Of a stretch of 37,194 bases of DNA, positions 9,201-16,283 are shown one piece after another. The stretch's first letter is position 1, and every line of letters starts with the position of its first letter. Source of the stretch: Actinomycetota bacterium. GTDB taxonomy: Bacteria; Actinomycetota; Actinomycetes; S36-B12; UBA10799. The notes beneath the pieces are model-generated. The model ran no database searches. It was given only the letters and a program-made list of their open reading frames with translations, and had not been told where the DNA came from. The DNA lies in contig CAUJDH010000055.1 in assembly GCA_963169225.1 (NCBI GenBank), forward strand, positions 1 through 37,194, read 5' to 3'. A program made the position numbers and the translations under genes.

Positions 9201-10978
9201 AATGAACCACTGCCATCCATGGGGTTGTCACCCTCGACCCACGCAATATTGTGCAACGGGCTGTTTTTGGTTTGTTGTTTGCCATTGAGCTCACCTGTCA
9301 GGCTGAGTCCGGCAGCTGCACCATTGGCGATAGCGGGCTTCTTAGGATCACTTTCGAACCTAGCTGAGGCCGAAGTGATGAACTCCCCCTCTGGACACGG
9401 CTTAATCTTTTTACCGCCATCAGCAGGCAAGAAGTCCTTCTGAATTTCTGAGCCACCGGAGCACTTGATCGTCACATGGGCTTTGACAGCACCTTCAGGG
9501 AATGTGAGTCGGAATTCGGTCGGTTCGAAAAAGCCCAGGTCGGTTCCTTCTTTGGGATCAGTGATGGTGATGTTGGAGATCGGGAAGCCACTGTTATTGG
9601 TTGACGTCACCACTGTGGACACAGGGGTTCGCTGGTTGGCGATCGCGTCGTCGCCACCGTTGGTGAAGTTGTTCTTGGGATCCACAAAATAGGACTTGGT
9701 CGAATCGACCCTCACGATATTCGGGTTGAGCGTGTAGGGAGCTTGCACTTTCGGACCGGACACCCAGACGATTTCACCCTTGTCGTTCTTGCCGTTGATA
9801 CCAGGAGTCACTTCATTTCGCACGGTCGTCGAAGTATCTACCTGGACCTTCTCGCCGTTATCACGGAAAGTGTCGCGAGCCTTGAACTCCATCTCGATCT
9901 TGCCGGTGCGATCAGCACCATGACCTGCGGCGATGGGTTCACCCTTGTCGTTGACAAATGTGTAACGAATTCCCGTGACGTCGCTCGCATTGACACCGCC
10001 AGGTAGAGCCAAGTCCGGACCAGCCTGTTTGCCACTGTCTTTCCACTGATCGTCAGCACATCCACCGGCCTCGGTACACACCGACACGATTACGCGGTCG
10101 GCATCCTTCGGGAACTGGGTGACTTTACCTGCCGAATGAACATCGAATACGTTGAAGAATTCGCTCGACACATCCTCAATACGAAGCTGATCCACTTCAG
10201 TAACAGTCGTTGAACTATTGGTGACACCCAAATTTGCCTTGACGACTTGGCCGTTCCCGGCGATTCCACCACCGGGGCTAATCGACTTGGCGGCGGTGAC
10301 TTCCAAATCAACGGGGACCTCAACCTTGACGTTTGCATCGTCTTCTTGTTTATCTGCATTGCTCGCTGTGACGTTAGCAACGTTGGGGACGACTGTTCCT
10401 GGTTTGATATCGGTGTCAGCAGGAACCGTGATTCCGACTCTGAATTGAAGACTCGACCCGGCACTCATACTGGCCGATGTCACAGTCAACGTGTTCGTTG
10501 ATTCATCGAAGTTGACATTTGCGCCACCAACGCTGTCAGGCGGCGTCACTTTGAAGGCCGGATCAAATTTGTCAGTGATCACAACGTTTTTACAAGGGGT
10601 CGTGATACTGGAACATGACACTTGAATGTCGTAGTAGAACGTATCGCCAGCCTTGATGGTGTCTTCGCTAGCAGTTTTATTGATCGCCAGTAGGGCGTCA
10701 CTATTTTCGTTATCTTTTGTGACTTTCTTACTATCCTTTGCGGATCCTTTGCTGTCTTTGGACACGTCGTTATTGTTGGGCGTGCCATTACCGAGGGAAC
10801 CAGTAATGGGTGGATCATCCCTATCGGAAGGGTTTGCCAATTGCGTAACACTATCCGGTGAAGTTTCTGCACCTGCTGGACTACCAGCCATGCCGACCGC
10901 ACCTAGCACTAGTGCAAGCACAGCAAAGATAACTACAACGAGACGCATTTGGGCATTCTTCGCCCCTTGCCTGATCAT
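6212..10978 (-). CDS. Giant LPXTG-anchored surface protein with DUF11-type repeats
   Basis: This 1588-residue protein is built for the cell surface. Residues 1-38 form a signal peptide (hydrophobic core VVVIFAVLALVLGAVGMAG, cleavage near AGA-ET). An acidic low-complexity stretch (DSKGSAKDSKKVTKDNENS) comes next, followed by several beta-sandwich repeats with DUF11 hallmarks (INKTASEDTIKAGDTFYYDI, LVKKPNGNISPGGSHEFTLE, NTGTG). Near the C-terminus is a DUF5979-like domain (VEKKVSGHEGG). The tail is a Pro/Ser/Thr cell-wall spacer, then LPHTG at 1554-1558, a hydrophobic helix and a basic end (RRIGRNRSH): a complete sortase signal. No sortase gene is in the window. ATG 10978 has TACCAT (10990-10985) exactly six bases upstream, fitting a leaderless start; ATG 10948 is an alternative. 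An adhesin or structural role is inferred. No frameshift was seen. Confidence 0.9.
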   Translation of the reverse strand: MIRQGAKNAQMRLVVVIFAVLALVLGAVGMAGSPAGAETSPDSVTQLANPSDRDDPPITGSLGNGTPNNNDVSKDSKGSAKDSKKVTKDNENSDALLAINKTASEDTIKAGDTFYYDIQVSCSSITTPCKNVVITDKFDPAFKVTPPDSVGGANVNFDESTNTLTVTSASMSAGSSLQFRVGITVPADTDIKPGTVVPNVANVTASNADKQEDDANVKVEVPVDLEVTAAKSISPGGGIAGNGQVVKANLGVTNSSTTVTEVDQLRIEDVSSEFFNVFDVHSAGKVTQFPKDADRVIVSVCTEAGGCADDQWKDSGKQAGPDLALPGGVNASDVTGIRYTFVNDKGEPIAAGHGADRTGKIEMEFKARDTFRDNGEKVQVDTSTTVRNEVTPGINGKNDKGEIVWVSGPKVQAPYTLNPNIVRVDSTKSYFVDPKNNFTNGGDDAIANQRTPVSTVVTSTNNSGFPISNITITDPKEGTDLGFFEPTEFRLTFPEGAVKAHVTIKCSGGSEIQKDFLPADGGKKIKPCPEGEFITSASARFESDPKKPAIANGAAAGLSLTGELNGKQQTKNSPLHNIAWVEGDNPMDGSGSFSGEVQDTLTVRTDEPSSGGQTKTTNGVGTIVPGQPLTINMSFNNSGYVPLEHVILADPMDPTQQNDTWDTIRVKKITVSGSGVVADNPPRIELWDPEADGGKGAYVDYKEDDALLERAKGFRVSTTTPLLRGQVINVRLDVDVRDDVKPGAEFTNCMNVSIDGGVTWSKDRCSGGVEVKEGDVSGALQKMFVPGEVPRTLTSATAAEVTTKLRVNNGGPLYLKSLTITDKGDASGGTANFFDAVDVSSTQIFLNKPPGATHTKIELCEFGAGCTADTWVLNNNFSTSNTQNIVAAFRPGASGAKRIGGIRVTFATNADGKGEALILPTTNFPATGNCPEASVCFKVKPRVTLFSDSKTPVPDKITNGTSAEGESVPRKSAPDGKFPIPPDSSSFQLTEGKRKLDLVKKPNGNISPGGSHEFTLEFKNTGTGIVQNPLLVDRLPDLLDLDMNYGNGPSDPYVVTYAMADDRPNPSAPTTTLTRGGNGKVQQMALQWKEWDMLPGDKVTVKFKVKMMPGATTGMKLENEAGVTGDGFNSLNPEECTAPTTSGGVIKGIDSSGYFGPAGQLFCTSKAHVTTQEGNAFASYKWVAGTLDWFYIPSNVGTGRPAFEKVSESSCPTISKNGRTYTRYPCVALIHPGEQFDYILRLSNAGTNPVKEIRVADSLPHKGDQGTWVPSPRLTDWEPSPTLAGEVSSEGPSGMSVKTGYSDQKRACVEDLLPGHTDRCDFSGAPDASTGSFFTQVLFDEGELLPPGGFVDLELTMDSPSKLEDRTQLPIAWNSFGQSAWAREPNGKDKFLLPAEPEKVGVGMMFSRLEVEKKVSGHEGGNDTTSPFPVEYKCSFTGKELTSGKGEVVPGKRTVLTEEVFPDVECDIWETDSRGATSSATKDNPLKVKMPAFDPASAEQPESIGFGAIENTFPPPTPPTPSPSETTGSGEPPSPSGPTQSPSDNGGDAGPGWLPHTGGGWAILIGIIGLIVIALGVVMRRIGRNRSH

Positions 10979-11068
10979 GCAAAAATGGTAGAGGTTCCCA
11001 CACTTTTTTGCTGAGTGGAACCGGCGAGTTGGTGATAATTCAGTGGAACATGCTGCAGGCTAAGTTAG

Positions 11069-11860
11069 CTATTTACGGCCGAGCTTCTTATAACGCAAAA
11101 CCGCCAGCGGAGCGAAAATGACGAAGATAATCACGATCCAAATCAACGAATAAAGGATCGGATTCTGCAGCGACCACGCGTCAGGCACCTGGGCACCAGG
11201 AGGTAGGTTGCCAAAGAGTTCACGCGTAGCTTGAGTAATCGCCGAGATCGGATTCCACTCTGCGAATACTTGGAGTGGACCAGGCAGAGTCTCGAGTGGA
11301 ACAAAGGTGTTCGCGATAAACGTCAGTGGGAAGATCACCATGAATGACGCATTGTTGATTACCTCGACGCTTGGCACGATCAGCGCAATGTATGCCATCA
11401 CCCACGAGAACGCGTAGGCAAATAGCAGCAACAACACGTAACCCAGCACAGCCTGCGGCACTGAAGAATGAATCGACCAACCCACGAGAAGCCCCGTGAG
11501 CGACATGATGAGCAGGGACAGAATGTTGTAGATAACATCCGAGCCCGTGCGTCCGGCTAGAACAGCCGACGGATGCATAGGGAGTGAACGGAACCTCGAG
11601 ATGATCCCTTTTTGCATATCCTCCGCGATACCAACGCCTGTGAACGTGGCACCAAACATGACGGTCTGCGCGAAGATTCCCGCGATCAAGAACTCTTTGT
11701 AGTTAGAACCTGGAACATCAATCGCTCCACCAAAGATGAATGCGAAAAGCAACACGAACATAATCGGCGAAAGAAGTACGAACACCAAAACTTCTGGCAC
11801 CCGCTTGATCTTGATGACATTGCGCTTGGCGACGACTGCGGTATCTGTAAGCATCGACAT
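11069..11860 (-). CDS. ABC-2 type exporter permease (DrrB-like)
   Basis: This 263-residue permease has about six hydrophobic segments and a typical ABC-2 arrangement: cytoplasmic N-terminus (AVVAKRNVIKIKRVPEVLVF), first segment at about residues 25-45, and NTFVPLETLPGPLQVFAEWNPIS between the last two segments, a hallmark of the DrrB/daunorubicin-resistance group. Its ATG lies two bases after the stop of the ATPase gene (11863), so the pair is one operon. The likely function is export of a lipophilic compound. The substrate is unknown and no biosynthetic cluster is adjacent. Confidence 0.9.
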   Translation of the reverse strand: MSMLTDTAVVAKRNVIKIKRVPEVLVFVLLSPIMFVLLFAFIFGGAIDVPGSNYKEFLIAGIFAQTVMFGATFTGVGIAEDMQKGIISRFRSLPMHPSAVLAGRTGSDVIYNILSLLIMSLTGLLVGWSIHSSVPQAVLGYVLLLLFAYAFSWVMAYIALIVPSVEVINNASFMVIFPLTFIANTFVPLETLPGPLQVFAEWNPISAITQATRELFGNLPPGAQVPDAWSLQNPILYSLIWIVIIFVIFAPLAVLRYKKLGRK

Positions 11861-11862
11861 GG

Positions 11863-12858
11863 CTACACCACCTCCGTCTCGTCGGCTGCTTCTTCTTTCT
11901 CGATCAAATCTCCTTCAGCCGTATGGCCAGTCAGCGACAAGAAGACATCATCGAGCGTTGGGCGGCGCAAGCCTGCATCGATTGTCTCGATGTTCTTTGA
12001 TTCGAGTTCGTTGAGCACACGCGTCAGGGTTGTCGTTCCCCCATCTACCGGGAACAGTAGCTGCGCATCTTCCTCGTTCACCTGAATCTCTCCCGAAGCA
12101 AACTGCGCAAGAGCGGACTTGGCATCTTCGATGGACTGCCCCGGGGTCAAAGTCAGCTCAACACGGTCGCCACCGAGTTGAGTTTTGAGCTCATCGGCTG
12201 TTCCAGCTGCAATCTCCTCACCATGATCGATCACGACGATCGAGTCAGCAAGGTGGTCAGCCTCTTCGAGGTATTGCGTGGTGAGCAATAAGGAGGCACC
12301 GTCAGCCACCAATTGCCTGATCGTCTTCCATAGGCCAAGTCGACTTTGCGGGTCAAGGCCAGTAGTTGGTTCATCGAGGAAGATCACTTGCGGCCTGGCC
12401 ACCAGCGCGCCCGCGACGTCGAGTCGCCTACGCATTCCACCTGAATAACCCTTGGCAGGCCTGTTGCCTGCATCCGTAAGGTTGAACATGGCGAGAAGTT
12501 CATTGGCACGTGCGGTCGCCTCCGAATTGCTCATGCCGTAAAGACGACCGAACATGTGCAAGTTCTCGAAACCAGTCAGGATCTCGTCGACTGCTGCGAA
12601 CTGGCCAGAGAGGCCAATGTTCTCTCGTACTTTGTTGGGTTCCTTGAGTAAGTCGTAACCCGCGACTACGCCTTGGCCTGCATCGGGAATCAAAAGCGTC
12701 GAAAGGATCGATACTGCAGTCGTCTTACCGGCACCGTTGGGACCGAGGACGCCAAGGACTTTACCTTGAGGAACTACGAGGTCGAGACCTTTGAGCGCCT
12801 TGATTTCGCCCTTGTTATAGGTCTTGACCAAACCTTGTACTTCAACTGCATTGCTCAT
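11863..12858 (-). CDS. ABC exporter ATPase (DrrA-like)
   Basis: This 331-residue ATPase has Walker A GPNGAGKT at about residues 39-46, signature SGGMRRRLDVAGALV, Walker B VIFLDEPTTGLDP, and a C-terminal extension ending in PTLDDVFLSLTGHTAE, all typical of DrrA subfamily proteins. ATG 12858 is preferred over the TTG at 12876: homologues begin close to the first strand, and TAAAGT (12872-12867) lies eight bases before this ATG, a possible near-leaderless start. It pairs with the permease directly downstream to form a DrrAB-type pump. Confidence 0.92.
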   Translation of the reverse strand: MSNAVEVQGLVKTYNKGEIKALKGLDLVVPQGKVLGVLGPNGAGKTTAVSILSTLLIPDAGQGVVAGYDLLKEPNKVRENIGLSGQFAAVDEILTGFENLHMFGRLYGMSNSEATARANELLAMFNLTDAGNRPAKGYSGGMRRRLDVAGALVARPQVIFLDEPTTGLDPQSRLGLWKTIRQLVADGASLLLTTQYLEEADHLADSIVVIDHGEEIAAGTADELKTQLGGDRVELTLTPGQSIEDAKSALAQFASGEIQVNEEDAQLLFPVDGGTTTLTRVLNELESKNIETIDAGLRRPTLDDVFLSLTGHTAEGDLIEKEEAADETEVV

Positions 12859-12900
12859 AGGGCGAAACTTTACCAAAGTACACCCAGGTATTGATGATCA

Positions 12901-14232
12901 CTAGGAGTCGCTGCCCTCGCTCGCGTACCTAGCAACTTCACCTCGAATGACCTCATAAACCTGAGGGTTGTTCATCATTGGAATATGTGAGATTCCCTCG
13001 ACGGCGTGATACTGCCCGCCCTCGAAATCCGAACGGTTCACGCCATCGGACTTTGCGCTCGCGCTGTCTGCAGGAACGATGACGTCACCGAGCATCTCGG
13101 CTGCACGACCTCGCGAAGGAGACATTTTGTAACCAACAATCAAATGATGTTCAGCACCGGGTAACGGCATAACATCCTTATGCTCAGCAAGATCGCGATG
13201 ACTTGACGAAGGGTCCGTAGCTGCCTCACCCAGCTCGTCAACGAGGATCGTTCCAAAACGCAGATCCTTGATTCCCGCGCTGCGTTTGTTGAGTAAGGGA
13301 ACCAGTGGCCTTGATCGATTGAAGTTCTCCATCTGCCCAATCGCCTGGTTGGCGACTCGTTCCATCGGAGCGCCACGATGCGGACTGCCGATATAAAAGA
13401 TCTGGCGAACATGGTCGGTCCAAGCATCACCTTGCTTATCCTCGAGCCCAGTTCCAGCCGAGATACTTTCCTCAAGTGCCGCGACAACTTGGGCACATGC
13501 ACTACGAATCACCAAGCCACCCATGGAATGGCCGATAAGAATAATGTTGTCTACCTTGACTGGCCAATTGTCGTAAATGAGCTGTGTGAGCAGAGCAAAG
13601 TCAGCACCGTTTTGGTAGATATTGGCGCCGGTGTTGTAGCGAACATACAGCGGCGTGTATCCAAATTCTTCGTGAAGATGATGACCAAAAGACTCGTGAG
13701 TTGCACCCCACACATACTCAGTGGCTCCCAAACCATGAACAAAGATCACGATCGTAGAATCTGCGTGCGGATAAGCCTCAGCCAAGTCCTCTTGCGACGG
13801 CAGGACCGTATGTCCGTGCGCTTTCAACGCCATCTCTGGGGCCAGTGAACTCCCACGGATTTTGAGATTGTCTCCAAATGCCGTGTTGAGCGCCGAAATA
13901 GCCGTTGCACCGCGCTTGGTGTCATGAATCGAAACGGCCTCGGGATCCTCCTTGAGCTGACCAAGCATCCAAGCGACGCCCTCGCCAGTAAGAACAGATG
14001 TTCCTCGAACTGCGCGATAAATATTTGCCCGAAGCCCATAGTTAGAACGAACCTCGGCAGCACTATCAAGATCAATTTTCTCGTCTAGGCCAAAGGCCTT
14101 GCCCAACCTAACAGCTGTGGCCGAGAAGATCGGATCGGCAAAAGCTTTATGCATATCCTCAACAACGGAGGCAACCTCGCTAACAGCAGCTCCGGTTGCC
14201 TTGGCAGCATCAGCTTTCTCGTTACGCTTCAT
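12901..14232 (-). CDS. Lipase-like alpha/beta hydrolase, third gene of the encapsulin operon
   Basis: This is a 443-residue protein without a signal peptide. Residues 1-155 are a helical, alanine-rich region of unknown role. The alpha/beta hydrolase core begins at VIFVHGLGATEYVWG (HG oxyanion motif near 165) and has the nucleophile elbow GHSMGG with Ser236. A C-terminal catalytic His is likely in the VEGISHIPMM region. The layout resembles PGAP1/triacylglycerol-lipase-type esterases. Its ATG lies inside the end of the DyP gene (overlap 14222-14232), so translation should be coupled to the peroxidase. It has no C-terminal cargo-loading peptide like that of DyP. The substrate is unknown; ester or lipid hydrolysis is inferred. 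Confidence 0.85.
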   Translation of the reverse strand: MKRNEKADAAKATGAAVSEVASVVEDMHKAFADPIFSATAVRLGKAFGLDEKIDLDSAAEVRSNYGLRANIYRAVRGTSVLTGEGVAWMLGQLKEDPEAVSIHDTKRGATAISALNTAFGDNLKIRGSSLAPEMALKAHGHTVLPSQEDLAEAYPHADSTIVIFVHGLGATEYVWGATHESFGHHLHEEFGYTPLYVRYNTGANIYQNGADFALLTQLIYDNWPVKVDNIILIGHSMGGLVIRSACAQVVAALEESISAGTGLEDKQGDAWTDHVRQIFYIGSPHRGAPMERVANQAIGQMENFNRSRPLVPLLNKRSAGIKDLRFGTILVDELGEAATDPSSSHRDLAEHKDVMPLPGAEHHLIVGYKMSPSRGRAAEMLGDVIVPADSASAKSDGVNRSDFEGGQYHAVEGISHIPMMNNPQVYEVIRGEVARYASEGSDS

Positions 14233-15352
14233 CGTCGTTCTCCGTTGTGAGATACGACGATTCCCCCATCAAAGATCCGATGTTGAGTGAGCCTGGGCTA
14301 GATGAGGTTTGCACCTCGGCCTGCGCTGACACAGGCGCTGTTGGCGCTTGCGCAGGAAGGTTGATGTCAGCACCAAGCTCCTTGGCTTCGTCTGGGTTGA
14401 TCTCGACGCCGCCGGAGACAATGATCTCGTCTGGCAGAGCGTTGATGCCGCCAAAGGCAGCTGTCAGATCGTTCATCGATGGCGCAAAGAACCAACTGCC
14501 GGTTACGGGCGTTGAGAACTTCGTTAGGTGGTCGGTGAGACCATCACCTGAGGTGCCGAACATACGCGAAAGCATCGTGTTGAGTCGATCAGTCTCGCGC
14601 GTGCATCCAATGAACAAGGTGCCCACTTCATCGACTGAAGCGAACGGCGTATTCAATCGGAAGATGTGCCGTTCGTTTCCTTCGGCATCCAAGATCACAT
14701 TGCGTGCGACGTGTGAAGTCGCCGGCTTGACGTCATCTTCCATCTCGATGCTGTCAGCCTTGGAGCGACCGAACACATCCTCTTGGCCTTCAAGCGAAAG
14801 AGCATCGAAAGCCGGAAGGTTATGGATCCATTTTTGGATGAAGACAGATGTGCCAGCGGCACCAGGTTCGCCATCAGGTACCAACGAAACCTCTAGCGCC
14901 TCGTCCAAAGCCGGGTTCTCGGAACCATCAATAAAACCGATCGGGTCACGACTGTCGGCAGCCTTGTAACACTGCAGATCCTCTTGAAGATCACAAACAT
15001 CAGCCAACGCAATGTGGATATAGCGAGCGGCCTCCCACACCACGTCATACTCTGACCCGTGGCACCACACCCAGATGTCCCATTGGGTTGCTGGAGCAGA
15101 GACACCATCTATGCCGTGAATGCCCTCGAAATTAGCGACATCTGCAGGGGTCGACTCTGGCATGAGCGAACGCCACAAGTCTGGCCCGAAGCCCCACACG
15201 ATATTGGGGCCGCCGATCCAGCTCGAGTCCATCCGGGCGCGCGTTACCGCCGCCACAACCTCTGACGGTTTCGTCCCAGGCTTGAGAGTCAAGAACTGGT
15301 GAAAATGCAGATGAGTGTGGACGGTGAAGAGTCCGGGTTGCGGCTGTGGCAT
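14222..15352 (-). CDS. DyP-type heme peroxidase, encapsulin cargo
   Basis: This 376-residue dye-decolorizing peroxidase shows the GXXDG motif as GFIDG with catalytic Asp142, followed by SENP. The likely proximal heme ligand is His214 (SHVAR) and the distal arginine is Arg232 (RLNTPF); the spacings from Asp142 match the class typified by YfeX. After the catalytic domain comes a flexible linker rich in Ala, Pro and Gln (about 330-352), then PGSLNIGSLMG at 353-363, which fits the encapsulin cargo-loading consensus (GSLxIGSLKG). A 13-residue acidic tail follows that peptide, so the signal is not at the very end. The gene starts two bases after the encapsulin stop. It is inferred to be packaged in the shell and to act in oxidative-stress chemistry. 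Confidence 0.95.
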   Translation of the reverse strand: MPQPQPGLFTVHTHLHFHQFLTLKPGTKPSEVVAAVTRARMDSSWIGGPNIVWGFGPDLWRSLMPESTPADVANFEGIHGIDGVSAPATQWDIWVWCHGSEYDVVWEAARYIHIALADVCDLQEDLQCYKAADSRDPIGFIDGSENPALDEALEVSLVPDGEPGAAGTSVFIQKWIHNLPAFDALSLEGQEDVFGRSKADSIEMEDDVKPATSHVARNVILDAEGNERHIFRLNTPFASVDEVGTLFIGCTRETDRLNTMLSRMFGTSGDGLTDHLTKFSTPVTGSWFFAPSMNDLTAAFGGINALPDEIIVSGGVEINPDEAKELGADINLPAQAPTAPVSAQAEVQTSSSPGSLNIGSLMGESSYLTTENDDEA

Positions 15353-15354
15353 GA

Positions 15355-16158
15355 CTAGTCGTCGATGTCGAGGACGATGGCTGCCTCAGGAGTGTTGAGC
15401 AAGAATGTGAAGCTCTCTTCCAAGTACAACTCAACCTTGTCAGCATCATGATCCAGATAACCGATCGACCAATCCTGGCCACCGACGATCTCGAAGTCGC
15501 CTCCACGCTGGCTAAGAACCACCGCACGTTCCATGCCAGGCGCCCAAACAACAGGAACATCGAGCAACAGGTTCAAGTGCTTGACCAGCGGGTATCCGCC
15601 GCCTTCGTTGGTCTCCATGATTCGTGCCCAGAAATCGGGGCCAACCGCCATAGCGTAAGGCCCTTGGACACCTTCGTCTTGAATCCGATTCATTGCCTTA
15701 GCCACAACGTGAGTCAGGTTCTTGAGGTCTTGATCAACCTTGAGCACATCGTAGGGAGTGGCCTCTGAGATACCGGTGATTCCAGCATCGGAGTTACCGA
15801 CGAAGATCGCACGATCCTCGGTCTTAGCCGCGCGACGAGCCGCATCAACGACTGGGTCAAGATTGGCGTCCTGAGCACCGCGGTCGATGGCTTCGAGGTC
15901 ACGGCGATCCAAGGTGAACGGAACGCGCAATTCGGTAAGGGGCTGAGCGGCCCGGTTTTGCACCCTGGCGCCATCCTTGTCAGTTGGCTCGCCGACGCGT
16001 CCTACTGTGACTGCCGAGCGTTCCCAATTGCCATCAGCCGAGTAGTCGATGACTTTGCGAGCAGCTAGAAAGTGTTTAAGCGAACGGGTCGCTTCTTCGT
16101 CGATCTGCGCCCAAGAGGCATCGCTAATTGGCGCTTTCGGCCTCAGTAAATGGTCCAT
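15355..16158 (-). CDS. Family 1 encapsulin shell protein
   Basis: This 267-residue HK97-fold encapsulin matches the roughly 265-residue size of T=1 (60-subunit) shells. The N-terminus MDHLLRPKAPISDASW is the conserved encapsulin start. IDRGAQDANLDPVVDAARRAA and the C-terminal LYLEESFTFLLNTPEAAIVL are also typical of linocin-like proteins. ATG 16158 is chosen because homologues begin MDHLLR; an ATG at 16167 would add MGI. The gene is first in a tight operon with DyP and the lipase-like hydrolase. It encodes the protein cage that would enclose the DyP peroxidase. The glpD stop lies 126 bases upstream, so co-transcription with glpD is possible but not shown. Confidence 0.95.
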   Translation of the reverse strand: MDHLLRPKAPISDASWAQIDEEATRSLKHFLAARKVIDYSADGNWERSAVTVGRVGEPTDKDGARVQNRAAQPLTELRVPFTLDRRDLEAIDRGAQDANLDPVVDAARRAAKTEDRAIFVGNSDAGITGISEATPYDVLKVDQDLKNLTHVVAKAMNRIQDEGVQGPYAMAVGPDFWARIMETNEGGGYPLVKHLNLLLDVPVVWAPGMERAVVLSQRGGDFEIVGGQDWSIGYLDHDADKVELYLEESFTFLLNTPEAAIVLDIDD

Positions 16159-16283
16159 GATCCCCATCCGGTTGGTTGTTGATACTGATATGAGCTGTGG
16201 GAGTTAGCCGAGGAATTACCGTCGACTACTACGCACTGCTGACCCTAACCAGATGCGCCAACAAACGCCAACTAATGGACTAC

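Noticed and set aside
13378-13848. Plus-strand frame of 156 codons within the lipase-like gene
   Set aside because: Antisense to a hydrolase with intact motifs; its translation has no recognisable features.
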